64,000 nt of DNA from JAQUBU01 sp036677685. Its GTDB lineage: Bacteria > Bacillota > Syntrophomonadia > Syntrophomonadales > Syntrophomonadaceae. The stretch is taken from assembly GCA_036677685.1 (NCBI GenBank), contig JAVBWA010000037.1, positions 59,961-123,960 of the forward strand. The letters run 5' to 3'. This document shows positions 49,711 through 58,135 of this stretch, piece by piece. The notes beneath the pieces are model-generated. The model was not told the DNA's origin. It searched no databases and saw only the letters and a program-made list of their open reading frames with translations. Numbering within the stretch: position 1 is the stretch's first letter; every line of letters begins with the position of its first letter. Made by a program: the position numbers and the translations under genes.

Positions 49711-51546
49711 TTAAAACATGCCCACAAAGACCTCTGCCAGTGCAGGGTCAAACTGGGTGCCGGCGCACCGGGATATTTCCGCCAAAACGTCTTCTTTCGC
49801 AAATGGTTTCTGATAAGGCCGCCCGTTAATCATCACATCATAGGTGTCAATGATAGCTATGATCCGAGATATAAGAGGTATGCACTCCCCCTTGTTCCCC
49901 CGGGGATAACCTTTGCCATCCCAACGTTCGTGATGATTTAAAATGCCTTCGGCAATCGGGGTCAGTTCAGGAGAACTAAGGGCAATGCGATAACCTATTT
50001 CGGGATGTTTTCTAATATACTCCCATTCCTCCGAAGATAGTTTTCCTGGTTTATCGAGAATACTGTTAGGTATCGCGATTTTACCTATATCATGCAGAGT
50101 CGCCATTAGCTTGAGGTTGTCTAGTTCACTGTCGGACAAACCAATAGCCCGGGCTATCTTCTGAGCCATCTTCTGCATACGGTGACAGTGTTCTTTAGTT
50201 TCATGGCTTCTTGTCCAGAGCGTCTTTTCCAGAGAGTTAATAAATGAACTGCGGGCACTGGTACTCGCAAAAAGTTTGTTGCGGTACATCTTGTCCTCAG
50301 CTTCCTTGATCAATTCCTCCATTTTCCGGGTACTCTTTTTTTTGCTGGCTGCGCCCAGTGAAACACTGACTTGAATGGGCAATTCCTGGCTTTGCGTGCA
50401 GGTATTTTTAATCCTTTCCAGGACTTTTTTAGCATTGGCTTTATCACAGCCCGATAAAAGTATTATGAATTCGTCTCCGCCCCAACGCGCAACATAATCT
50501 CCCTGCCGGCATGAACTTTCAAATAGGCTGGCAACGGTTTTTAGAAGCTTGTCCCCTTCTCCGCTCCCCATGGCTTCGTTTATCAGTTTCAGTCCGTTCA
50601 CATCCCCCAGAATCAGGCTAACAGGATGCTCCCGCCTGATATCTATGCGTTTTAACTGTTCTTCAAAGAATGCACGATTATAAACACCGGTAAGTTTATC
50701 ATGAAAACTCAAATATTTAATACTTTCGTCTGCTTCCCGGCGATCGGTTATATCAGTTATAACACTGAGCAGACACCGTTCACCGTTAACCTTGATTAAT
50801 TCTCCGGAAAATATTCCGTAGCGCAATTCTCCGTTCTTTTTCCGGAATTTGACTTCCCGCTCGTGAACTGAGCCCTCTTCCATAATCATTTGCCTTATAA
50901 AAAAGCGATCAACCGGGGATTCCCAGAATCCTATTTCCAGGGAATGGCGCCCCAGTATATCCTGCCGCTCATAGCCCAGGAATCGGCAAAAGCCATCATT
51001 TACATCTATTAACAGCCCGTCCTCCAGGTTTGATATACTCATCAATAACGGGCAGGCGTTAAAAGCCTTGGAGAAACGTTCCTCGGATAAGCGCAATGCC
51101 TCTTCAACTTGTTTTCGCTCGTTAATATCGCGGCTTACGGTCAGCAGATGGGGTATGCCGTTTATATCAATCAACTCCGCTGAAAAAAGAAAAGTCCGGA
51201 TTTCTCCAGATTTAGTTTGAAAGTTCATTTCAAAATTATGTATATCTTCATGGGCAAGTACTTTTTCCATCATACAATCTCTATCTTCCGGGACAAGCCA
51301 AATCCCCAATTCTTGGGAACTTTTTCCCAGGACCTCATTGCGCTGGTAACCTGTTGTCTCCAAGTAAGCGTCATTTACCTCAACATAGCGTCCTTCTTTC
51401 AGAGTGCTTATGGTGATGATGTCGGGGCTGTAATGAAAAGCCTTGGCGAATTTTTCATCCGACCGCCGTGAAGATGTTTCGGTTTGCTTACGTAGTTCAG
51501 CCAGTTCGCTTATTAATTGCTCCTTGGTTTTGTCACTATCCTGCAT
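49711..51546 (-). CDS. PAS-PAS-GGDEF-HD-GYP c-di-GMP signalling protein
   Basis: 611 residues. Two PAS domains (FHYSPDIITISTLKEGRYVE, VNDAYLETTGYQRNEVLG; and FNACPLLMSISNLEDGLLID, VNDGFCRFLGYERQDILG) are each followed by a PAC segment. The GGDEF domain has DKLTGVYNRAFFEEQLKRID and an intact RWGGDEFIILLSG, so it may make c-di-GMP. The HD-GYP domain has LMATLHDIGKIAIPNSILDK and ILNHHERWDGKGYPRGNKGE, the motifs of an active c-di-GMP phosphodiesterase. Both activities in one protein imply that the PAS input decides the net effect. No membrane span, so it senses a cytoplasmic signal. ATG 51546 is preferred over GTG 51561. Confidence 0.92.
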   Translation of the reverse strand: MQDSDKTKEQLISELAELRKQTETSSRRSDEKFAKAFHYSPDIITISTLKEGRYVEVNDAYLETTGYQRNEVLGKSSQELGIWLVPEDRDCMMEKVLAHEDIHNFEMNFQTKSGEIRTFLFSAELIDINGIPHLLTVSRDINERKQVEEALRLSEERFSKAFNACPLLMSISNLEDGLLIDVNDGFCRFLGYERQDILGRHSLEIGFWESPVDRFFIRQMIMEEGSVHEREVKFRKKNGELRYGIFSGELIKVNGERCLLSVITDITDRREADESIKYLSFHDKLTGVYNRAFFEEQLKRIDIRREHPVSLILGDVNGLKLINEAMGSGEGDKLLKTVASLFESSCRQGDYVARWGGDEFIILLSGCDKANAKKVLERIKNTCTQSQELPIQVSVSLGAASKKKSTRKMEELIKEAEDKMYRNKLFASTSARSSFINSLEKTLWTRSHETKEHCHRMQKMAQKIARAIGLSDSELDNLKLMATLHDIGKIAIPNSILDKPGKLSSEEWEYIRKHPEIGYRIALSSPELTPIAEGILNHHERWDGKGYPRGNKGECIPLISRIIAIIDTYDVMINGRPYQKPFAKEDVLAEISRCAGTQFDPALAEVFVGMF

Positions 51547-51661
51547 TAAAATACCGCCCACCTTTCTGGAAACGCTTTTTTGGGGAACATTTTAATAATA
51601 ACCAATATACCAGGATAAAATTGTCATAAGCTGTCGATGTTTACCATATATATTTTTGTTT

Positions 51662-51793
51662 TTAAGCATCGAAAAAAACTGCGGAGCAGTTTCAACACAC
51701 TGCTGCAACGAGCCGGGAGAAGTATAACTTGTCGCCTGTTTTGTTAATAGGACCCGAACGTTTAAAAAGCGGAGGTTTATTTCCCTCGTTATA
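51662..51793 (+). repeat. 130-bp structured repeat, copy E
   Basis: Forward copy with head TTAAGCATCG, the AAACTGCGGAGCAGTTT hairpin intact, and a diverged distal part (CAACGAGCCGGGAGAAG; end CCCTCGTTATA). It occupies the left part of the 635-base gap before the next sigma gene. The remainder (51794-52109) is AT-rich and shows no gene. Confidence 0.83.
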
Positions 51794-52109
51794 ACAAAAT
51801 GATAATTTTTCCACTAACTTAAATTCTATTATGCCAAAATATTGTGACTTTTGCCATTTATAAACTGAAATTTGGTGAAAAATTCTAAATAGTTTGTACG
51901 AATTAACATTGAACATATGAACTTGATAGTGAAATGGTCTGCGCGCCGAACTATGCGTTATTGCCATTCCTTTGTTTAAGGGTTTTGGAACAAGCTCCAT
52001 GAAAATATCCTTGAGGAATTCAATCTATTTCCCGGGCAGGCTTGTTAGAATGTTAATAGTTAGGGTTTTTTGCTCTAAGTTGATTCTCTGGAGAAAAATA
52101 TTAAAAAAA

Positions 52110-52135
52110 TGAACCTTTTTTCAGTTTGTTTCGTT
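52110..52135 (+). promoter_or_regulatory. Candidate ECF-type promoter of the 52182 sigma operon
   Basis: TGAACC (52110-52115), a T-rich 16-base spacer and CGTT (52132-52135) fit the general AACC/CGT pattern of ECF promoters and lie about 50 bases before the start codon. This suggests that the sigma factor activates its own operon. Confidence 0.45.
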
Positions 52136-52181
52136 TTTGTATTAGGAAAAGAACACTGCAGTGTTTAAGAGGGGGGAGTAA

Positions 52182-52733
52182 ATGCAGTCAGAGGAAGAAT
52201 TGCATTATTTGCAGGCCTTGCAAAAAGGCGACCAGCAAGCTGTAGAAGTACTGGTCCGTGAATACTATCCAGCTCTTTTGAACTTTCTCCTTCGCATGGG
52301 ATGCCAGCCCGGTGATGCAGAAGACATTATCCAGGAAACATTTATCAAAGCCGCAAGGGGGCTTCATAATTACCGTCACCTAAACCGGTTCCGCATCTGG
52401 TTGTTCAAGATATGCCATAACAACCTGCGTGACTATTATAAAAAGGCTTCCCGGCGGCATGAGATACCATTTGATCCGGCAGATTTGCCTGCATCCGGAA
52501 CGCTTAATCCCGAAAATTCGATTATTGAACAGGAACAGGCCTTCCGGGTACAAGCCGCCTTAAACCAATTGCCGCTCAAACAGCGTCTGGTAATAGTCTT
52601 GAGATATTACCACGGTTTTTCATTGCAGGAAATTGCCTTAATGGTCCACCGCCCGTTGGGAACTGTAAAGTCGCGATTGAACGGGGCTCTTAAGAGCTTA
52701 AAAAGCATTATGCGGGAAGGAGATGGATTATGA
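52182..52733 (+). CDS. ECF-family sigma factor
   Basis: 183 residues. Region 2: VLVREYYPALLNFLLRMGCQ, PGDAEDIIQETFIKAARGLH, NRFRIWLFKICHNNLRDYYK. Region 4: VLRYYHGFSLQEIALMVHRP, LGTVKSRLNGALKSLK. It is distinct from the sigma factors at 31466 and 47437. ATG 52182 has GAGGGGGGAG upstream. Its stop overlaps the next start as ATGA. The operon contains two small membrane proteins in place of a classic anti-sigma factor. Confidence 0.92.
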   Translation: MQSEEELHYLQALQKGDQQAVEVLVREYYPALLNFLLRMGCQPGDAEDIIQETFIKAARGLHNYRHLNRFRIWLFKICHNNLRDYYKKASRRHEIPFDPADLPASGTLNPENSIIEQEQAFRVQAALNQLPLKQRLVIVLRYYHGFSLQEIALMVHRPLGTVKSRLNGALKSLKSIMREGDGL

Positions 52734-53092
52734 ACCAGGATAGCGATCAGGAAAAAGCAATTATAGAATTCCTCATGTCCTGCCCGGAGGCCGTCCCTTC
52801 CCCGGCTCAAAAAGCGCGGGCCGCAGCCATGGTGAGAAGGGAAATAGCAAAAACCCGGGCAGCCCGAATGAGCAGCATGGATGTTTTGTTTGTTTTCCTG
52901 CTGCTGGCAGCCACCCTGGTTTTGTCCCTTTTCGGCACTTGGCTGCCGGAATTGTCAACGGGACTGATTTTAAACCAATTTTATCACTTGCAGTTTTTGC
53001 ACCGTATTATCTTATGTTTCGGTATAGCCGGTTTTTTAACCGCTCCCTTACTTTTAACCATACTGCCCTTAAATAAAGGAGGTAACCATTAA
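52730..53092 (+). CDS. Small membrane protein, likely anti-sigma partner
   Basis: 120 residues: a charged cytoplasmic N-terminus (MNQDSDQEKAIIEFLMSCPE, AVPSPAQKARAAAMVRREIA) and two spans (VLFVFLLLAATLVLSLFGTW and IILCFGIAGFLTAPLLLTIL). It overlaps the sigma gene by 4 bases (ATGA) and the next gene by 1 base. I do not recognise the family. Position directly after an ECF sigma gene, small size and membrane location are what one expects of an anti-sigma factor, but there is no zinc-finger or RsgI-like signature. Confidence 0.6.
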   Translation: MNQDSDQEKAIIEFLMSCPEAVPSPAQKARAAAMVRREIAKTRAARMSSMDVLFVFLLLAATLVLSLFGTWLPELSTGLILNQFYHLQFLHRIILCFGIAGFLTAPLLLTILPLNKGGNH

Positions 53093-53970
53093 TGCGAAAA
53101 ATAGCTTTCTCTAACAGAAAAATTGCCCAGGCCATAGTATGCATATTAATATTGGGCTTCATATCAGCGGCCGGTGCCAAGGTTGCCAATATCAGTGCGA
53201 TTAACCTGATGGACTCGGTAAACCCGCAGATCAATGCTTCCGTAACCAGTCTGGGCAAGCTTATTCAAAAAGGTGAAGATCCCGCTGTACTGCAGCAGCA
53301 AGTCGAAAAATTGACCGGCAGCAATAACCAGCTCGCCGATTTATTTATTATTGATGAAAATGTCATTATAGTAGCAGCCAAAGATTTTGATACGGTGGGT
53401 CTGGCCTTCCCAATCAGCTTTGGGAGCAATGTGATCAAAGGACTGCCTCTGCCCTTGTTTTATAAACAAACGGAAATACCGGAACCAGCTAACAGCTATA
53501 CACTCAGGTCAAGCCCTGATCTAATGTTCAAGGTCTTTGGGACCTATAAGGCCCCAGATAACAAGCTCTACCATATTGTCGGCAATTATCGGGTAAGTCC
53601 CGATCTTACTGGCCGGCAGGAACGAATTACTGGTTTCATCACTTTTGGCATGCAGGTTTATCGCATCTGTTTTATCCTGTTCTGGCTGCTGCTGCCGCTC
53701 TGGGTCTACCAGGATGCCCGCCGCCGGCCAACCAACGCCGCCGCCTGGGGCATATTGACCTTGTTTACCAGTGTCATTGGCTGGCTGGTATATTTGATTG
53801 CCCGGCCTTCGCTTAGCGTTTGTCCCGAATGCGCCCAGGAACAAAGCAGCGGCTTGAAGTTCTGCACATCCTGCGGAGCTTTGCTAAAAACATGCTGTCC
53901 CGAATGCGGCAGTGAGCTTAAAGAACAATGGGATTATTGCGGAAGCTGCGGCCATAAAACGGATTCATAA
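53092..53970 (+). CDS. Membrane protein with sensor-like outer domain and two zinc ribbons
   Basis: 292 residues. An N-terminal span (IAQAIVCILILGFISAAGAK), an outside domain of about 150 residues that looks like a small PAS/Cache-type sensor (NNQLADLFIIDENVIIVAAK, LMFKVFGTYKAPDNKLYHIV), two further spans (VYRICFILFWLLLPLWVYQD, AWGILTLFTSVIGWLVYLIA) and a cytoplasmic tail with two zinc ribbons (VCPECAQEQSSGLKFCTSCG and CCPECGSELKEQWDYCGSCG). ATG 53092 has AAAGGAGG 8 bases upstream. Being the third gene of a sigma operon, it may sense the signal and act on the sigma or its partner through the ribbons (inference). Confidence 0.65.
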   Translation: MRKIAFSNRKIAQAIVCILILGFISAAGAKVANISAINLMDSVNPQINASVTSLGKLIQKGEDPAVLQQQVEKLTGSNNQLADLFIIDENVIIVAAKDFDTVGLAFPISFGSNVIKGLPLPLFYKQTEIPEPANSYTLRSSPDLMFKVFGTYKAPDNKLYHIVGNYRVSPDLTGRQERITGFITFGMQVYRICFILFWLLLPLWVYQDARRRPTNAAAWGILTLFTSVIGWLVYLIARPSLSVCPECAQEQSSGLKFCTSCGALLKTCCPECGSELKEQWDYCGSCGHKTDS

Positions 53971-53985
53971 TATAGAAATAATCAT

Positions 53986-54029
53986 AAAGAGGTTGCGGTG
54001 TTGTATTAACAGCAACCCGCAACCTCTTT
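53986..54029. terminator. Bidirectional terminator between convergent genes
   Basis: AAAGAGGTTGCG and CGCAACCTCTTT pair perfectly over 12 bases, with a further inner GTTG/CAGC-type pairing. It lies between the 53092 gene and the ABC-F gene, which point toward each other; A- and T-rich flanks suit both directions. Confidence 0.75.
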
Positions 54030-54104
54030 CGATACTTTAATGTACCCGCAGCCTGCCATACCCTTGATATCAGGGCTTATGCCCGCTGCCGCCTCTCCCG
54101 TTCA

Positions 54105-55832
54105 TCACCCGCTTATATCCCTTAAGCGGCGGATGACTTCAAGAAATTCCTGTTCCCGGCGCAGATAGCTGCCCTCGTCTTTGCTACGGTCAATCATCGA
54201 TAACTCACTGATTAGCCGGGCTTTTTTAATTTCCAGTTCCAAGCGATCGGATTCGCCTGCCTGCTGTTGGGAATGGCAGATGGAACGATGCTCAATGTAA
54301 TCCGGGTAATTCCCCGGATAAGCTGTAACCTGAGCATTTTCAATAACCCAAACCTTTTGTGCCACCTTCGCCAGCAAATAACGATCATGGGAAACTATGA
54401 CCAGAGAACCGCCGAAGGCAGCCAGGGCATTCTCCAATTTCTCCCGGCTGGGCAGATCCAGATAATTGGTGGGTTCGTCAAGCAGTAAAAGGTCATACGT
54501 TCCCAAGAGCATTTTGGCCAGGGCTACCCGCACTTTTTCCCCCATGCTCAGGACCCGGCAGGGTTTAAACACCGCATCACCGGTAATCAGCAAATCAGCC
54601 AGAAGGTTGCGGACCCGCCCCTGATCCGGACAAATGCCGGCAAGTTCGTGCAAAACACTATGGCTTTGGTCCAGGGATTTAACTTCCTGTTCGAGGTAAC
54701 CCAGCCGCAGTGAGGGTGAACACCATATCCCGCCGGCATCCAGGGTTTCCAGCCCGGCAATAATGCGCAGCAGGGTAGTCTTGCCTGACCCGTTTGCTCC
54801 TACCAGGGCCGCCTTTTCTCCATATTTCAGACTGAATTGGCCGTTCATAAACAGGCTTCGGGAGTTAAAGGCTTTGGCAATATCCTCAGCCCGCAGGATC
54901 TCTTTGTGAGCCCGCCTTTCTCCAGTAAAGGACAAATCTATCGTCCTGACTTTTTCCGGCCGGGCAATCCGCTCCTCCTCCAATCGCTCCAGGCGTTTGA
55001 TATTGTTTTTCACCCGGCGCTCGGTTTTTTTGGCTTTGTTGCGATAGAATACTTTGGCATTTTTAATACCTATATTGGAGGCTTTGCGGGCTGCCTGGTC
55101 ATGAGCTTTGCCAGCCCATATCTTTTGCTCTTGGATGGCGTCATTTAATTTTTCAGCCTGTTTTTGCTGATCCCAATAGATTTTCTCATTCCGTGCCCGC
55201 TGCTCAAGTTTGGCTTGATAATAAGCAGAATAATTGCCTGCATAGGAAGTAATCCCATCACTTCTCAACTCCAGCACCCGCTTGACCGTGCGGTCCAGAA
55301 AATATCGGTCATGGGAAACTAGAACAACCGTATCGGGATACTGATTAATAAAGCTTTCCAACCATTCCAGATTTTCAGCATCTAAATGATTGCCCGGCTC
55401 ATCAAGCAACAGCAATTCAGCCCCCGACAACCAAATCCGGGCTAACTGCAGACGGGTTTTTTCCCCCCCGCTCAAATTTGCCACCAACTGAGTTTCACGG
55501 CCGGTAAAGGCAAACTTTTTTAACGCCTCGCCCGGCGAACGGAGTATAGCTCCCGCAGGTAAAGCCTCCTCCAAAGCTTCCAGTACCGTAGACATTTGCG
55601 CATCATCGAAGTATTGAGTCAAAAGGCCGCAACTGGCCCTGTTATAGTATTTGACGGAGCCCTCAACTGCCTGGTCAATGCCCGCAATAATCCGCAGCAG
55701 TGAGGATTTTCCAACTCCATTGGCTCCTACAATCGCCAGTTTCTCACCGGCTTGAACCTCAAAATTGACCCCTTTAAAAATATCTGTGCCGGCAAAATTC
55801 TGGGCCAGATTTTCCGCCGAAAATAAAAGCAT
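54105..55832 (-). CDS. ABC-F family ATPase (ribosome-associated, possible antibiotic resistance)
   Basis: 575 residues with two ABC domains and no membrane span. Domain 1: GANGVGKSSLLRIIAGID, LSGGEKTRLQLARI, LLLLDEPGNHLD. A long charged linker (about 225-300: KAHDQAARKASNIGIKNAKV, FYRNKAKKTERRVKNNIKRL) corresponds to the interdomain arm. Domain 2: GANGSGKTTLLRIIAGLE, LSMGEKVRVALAKM, LLLLDEPTNYLD. ABC-F proteins bind the ribosomal E site; some displace antibiotics (Vga, Lsa, VmlR, Msr), others (EttA type) aid translation. The short linker and DEPGNHLD suggest the resistance-type branch, not certain. ATG 55832 is 8 bases after AAGGAG. A 236-base leader with an upstream ORF points to inducible control. 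Confidence 0.88.
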   Translation of the reverse strand: MLLFSAENLAQNFAGTDIFKGVNFEVQAGEKLAIVGANGVGKSSLLRIIAGIDQAVEGSVKYYNRASCGLLTQYFDDAQMSTVLEALEEALPAGAILRSPGEALKKFAFTGRETQLVANLSGGEKTRLQLARIWLSGAELLLLDEPGNHLDAENLEWLESFINQYPDTVVLVSHDRYFLDRTVKRVLELRSDGITSYAGNYSAYYQAKLEQRARNEKIYWDQQKQAEKLNDAIQEQKIWAGKAHDQAARKASNIGIKNAKVFYRNKAKKTERRVKNNIKRLERLEEERIARPEKVRTIDLSFTGERRAHKEILRAEDIAKAFNSRSLFMNGQFSLKYGEKAALVGANGSGKTTLLRIIAGLETLDAGGIWCSPSLRLGYLEQEVKSLDQSHSVLHELAGICPDQGRVRNLLADLLITGDAVFKPCRVLSMGEKVRVALAKMLLGTYDLLLLDEPTNYLDLPSREKLENALAAFGGSLVIVSHDRYLLAKVAQKVWVIENAQVTAYPGNYPDYIEHRSICHSQQQAGESDRLELEIKKARLISELSMIDRSKDEGSYLRREQEFLEVIRRLRDISG

Positions 55833-55943
55833 CCAAACCACTCCTTACAGTCTGGATGCTGCGCTGCGTTCCTATGGAGAAGGTTTTGAAACCAGACAAA
55901 CCTATCCTCCAGAAAACAATAATAGTCCGAACTTTTTTGGGAA

Positions 55944-56035
55944 TTATCCCGGAAACGCCAAAAATCGCCGCATTTTACGGCTGCAACATCCATCCTGAAT
56001 ATAATCTAAACCTTGATGCTGCATTATTTGCGCAT
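55944..56035 (-). promoter_or_regulatory. Leader of the ABC-F gene with tandem upstream ORFs
   Basis: The predicted mRNA starts near 56068. AAAGGAG (56042-56048) sits 6 bases before ATG 56033-56035, which encodes only Met-Arg-Lys and stops at TAA 56024-56026. The stop overlaps a second ATG (TAATG) that opens a 26-codon frame beginning MQHQGLDYIQDGCCSRKMRR and ending in LAFPG before a TAA. Further down, CTGGAGGATAGG can pair with CCTTCTCC, and other hairpins are possible. Short ORFs with strong initiation ahead of ABC-F or erm genes commonly mediate drug-induced attenuation. Confidence 0.6.
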
Positions 56036-56074
56036 TGGCGTCTCCTTTCCGTTCAGACTTGTATTTACCCTTTT

Positions 56075-56103
56075 AATATATTACGAAGCTTTGAGTTAGT
56101 CAA
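56075..56103 (-). promoter_or_regulatory. Sigma-A promoter of the ABC-F leader
   Basis: On the minus strand TTGACT (56098-56103) and TATATT (56075-56080) are 17 bases apart; transcription would begin about 56068. Confidence 0.7.
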
Positions 56104-56202
56104 TTCCCGAACGCATTTTAAACACCACGACAATTCAAAGCGTCTTTGCTATATTTAGATTAGTAATTCAATATAGAGGTTTTTTAATATGAGGTGATAT
56201 CA

Positions 56203-56676
56203 TTGAAAAATTTATTTTTCTATTCGAGCGGCCTTGGCAAGATTGGGATGGCTGAAAACGGAAATGCTATTACCAATCTTTATTTTCAAAGCGAAGCGAT
56301 ACCCCGGGATGCTGTAATATATGAAACAGACTTGCTTAAGGAGGCAGGCCGGCAATTGCAGGCATATTTTTCCGGGAAACTAAGGGTCTTTACACTCCCC
56401 CTGGCTCCTGCCGGCACCGACTTCATGAGAAGCGTCTGGCAAAGCTTGCAAACCATTCCTTATGGTGAAACCCGAAGCTATCAGGAAATAGCCCAAAGCA
56501 TAGGCAATAAAAAAGCCTGCCGTGCGGTTGGTCAGGCCAACAATCGCAATCCGATTCCAATTATTATTCCCTGCCACCGGGTTATCGGTGCTAATGGCAA
56601 GCTCGTCGGGTATGGCAGCGGTCTGGAAATTAAAGCCAAGCTTTTGGAGTTGGAAAAACAATATGGCAATCTTTAA
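56203..56676 (+). CDS. ogt: Methylated-DNA-protein-cysteine methyltransferase
   Basis: 157 residues. The active-site motif is IPIIIPCHRVIGANGKLVGY with the acceptor cysteine in PCHRV; the DNA-binding helix-turn-helix is YGETRSYQEIAQSIGNKKAC then RAVGQANNRNPIP with the arginine finger. It removes O6-alkyl groups from guanine by suicidal transfer to its cysteine. TTG 56203 is preferred, since AGGTGA ends 5 bases upstream; GTG 56194 is inside that site. The alkA-like gene overlaps its end, giving a two-gene alkylation-repair operon. Confidence 0.93.
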   Translation: MKNLFFYSSGLGKIGMAENGNAITNLYFQSEAIPRDAVIYETDLLKEAGRQLQAYFSGKLRVFTLPLAPAGTDFMRSVWQSLQTIPYGETRSYQEIAQSIGNKKACRAVGQANNRNPIPIIIPCHRVIGANGKLVGYGSGLEIKAKLLELEKQYGNL

Positions 56677-57262
56677 ATACGGTCAAACCGAGCTGGAACA
56701 TTTAAAGAGAAAAGATAGGAAACTCGGTTCGGCGATCGAGCAAATCGGGATGATCGAACGCGAAGTAATTCCCGACCTGTTCGAGGCTCTGGTCAACAGT
56801 ATAATATGCCAGCAGATCTCCGGCAAAGCTGCGGCCACCGTCTGGTCGAGGATGCAGGAACGCCTGCCGGCAATTGCCCCGCAGGCAATTGCTGCAGCCA
56901 GCCTGGAAGCTATTCGGACCTGCGGGCTGTCTATGCGTAAAGCCGGATATATCAAGGGTATAGGTGAAGCGGTAATTCAGGGGGAAATTAATTTACCCGC
57001 CCTGCAGGATATGAGCGACAGCGAAATCATCAAAAAGCTTTCGGCTCTGCACGGCATCGGCAAATGGACTGCGGAGATGCTTTTGATTTTTTCCCTGCAG
57101 CGTCCGGATGTAGTCAGTTGGGGCGATCTGGGTATACGCCGCGGCATGATGAATTTATATGGATTAAAGACCTTGAGCAAAGAACAATTCGACAAATACC
57201 GCAAGTGTTATTCCCCTTACGGCTCGGTAGCTTCTCTCTATCTCTGGGTTATAGCGAACTAA
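56663..57262 (+). CDS. DNA-3-methyladenine glycosylase II family (HhH-GPD)
   Basis: 199 residues. The HhH-GPD core is plain: LFEALVNSIICQQISGKAAA, CGLSMRKAGYIKGIGEAV, then the hairpin LSALHGIGKWTAEMLLIFSL and the catalytic aspartate in VVSWGDLGIRRGMMNLYGL. AlkA-type enzymes remove alkylated purines; this one lacks the AlkA N-terminal domain, like the short clostridial and archaeal forms. ATG 56663 overlaps ogt by 14 bases. A longer frame from 56522 lies inside ogt and is not credible. Confidence 0.9.
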   Translation: MAIFKYGQTELEHLKRKDRKLGSAIEQIGMIEREVIPDLFEALVNSIICQQISGKAAATVWSRMQERLPAIAPQAIAAASLEAIRTCGLSMRKAGYIKGIGEAVIQGEINLPALQDMSDSEIIKKLSALHGIGKWTAEMLLIFSLQRPDVVSWGDLGIRRGMMNLYGLKTLSKEQFDKYRKCYSPYGSVASLYLWVIAN

Positions 57263-57645
57263 TACTGAAAAAGACTCCCCCTTGGCACCATTTTTCTGAT
57301 TCAGGATATCAAAAACATTCTTCCTGCCAAAGCTCACGAAATTAATGAAGCATGGCCTTTGCTTCGTTACGTCCTCTTTATTCCCATACTATTTAGGTTC
57401 AAATAATTAGAATCCAGAACTGTCGTATTTTGCAATAATTTGTTTGAAGGTAATCGATGGTATCCAGTCGAATCATAGCTATTAATGGAAATTTTTGTTC
57501 ATGCTTTTTAGCATTATCTTTTAAAAACCATGAGCATAAGCAGGATAATGCCATAAGATATCCTGGGGAAAAAATTATTTATGGCACCTGATCTGCTTGG
57601 ACATAGGCCCTTTATTAAAATTTCACAAATTAAGGAGGTGAGAAA
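57263..57645. other. Intergenic region, no feature seen
   Basis: 383 AT-rich bases between the glycosylase gene and a small membrane-protein gene. I see no RNA, repeat or strong promoter; AAGGAGGTGAG just before 57646 is the ribosome binding site of the next gene. Confidence 0.5.
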
Positions 57646-57954
57646 ATGAAAATTTTGATGATACATGATAGCGGAGTTACTAAAGAAGTTAAGTGCGGGT
57701 TTTCTTGGACAACTTTCTTTTTTGGTTTTTTGGTACCCCTTATTAGAGGCGATCTTAAATGGGCGGCTATTTTGTTTATTCTCAGTTTAGTTCTGGGAAT
57801 TCCAACCATGGGCATCGGTGGTGCTGTTTGCGGGATTGTTTTTTCTTTTGTATATAACAAGATATATATTAAGGAGCTTATTGAAAAGGGCTATAAACCA
57901 GCGACTGAAGACTTTAAAAATATATTAGTGCAAAAAAATATAATTACAGGTTAA
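57646..57954 (+). CDS. Small DUF2628-like membrane protein
   Basis: 102 residues. A short strand-rich start (MKILMIHDSGVTKEVKCGFS) leads to two hydrophobic stretches (WTTFFFGFLVPLIRGDLKWA and AILFILSLVLGIPTMGIGGA, then CGIVFSFVYNKIYIKELIEK) and a soluble tail (GYKPATEDFKN). The pattern G-F-S-W-T-x-F-F-F-x-x-x-P-x-x-R-G-D and Y-N-x-x-Y is that of the DUF2628/HrgC-like group, found as membrane proteins of unknown function. ATG 57646 has a near-perfect AAGGAGGTGAG 4 to 5 bases upstream, so it is well expressed if transcribed. It stands alone. Confidence 0.7.
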   Translation: MKILMIHDSGVTKEVKCGFSWTTFFFGFLVPLIRGDLKWAAILFILSLVLGIPTMGIGGAVCGIVFSFVYNKIYIKELIEKGYKPATEDFKNILVQKNIITG

Positions 57955-58092
57955 TTTTTCCGCCGGAATTAATGTGGTAAAAAACTTCAAATGCTGCAAC
58001 TCCAAATGGGAATTAATTATTAGAGGTAATTTTTATTTTTAGGGGTCTTTAGGTCAATGCAAATTATGGAATCAGACCTGAAACGCGGTATG

Positions 58093-58124
58093 GCAGGAGG
58101 CAACCACAAGCAGTTGCCTCCTGC
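58093..58124. terminator. Hairpin between convergent genes
   Basis: GCAGGAGGCAAC and its exact 12-base complement around an 8-base loop, followed by TCTATATT. It lies 12 bases from the end of the kinase gene and probably stops transcription from either side. Confidence 0.65.
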
Positions 58125-58135
58125 TCTATATTGGC

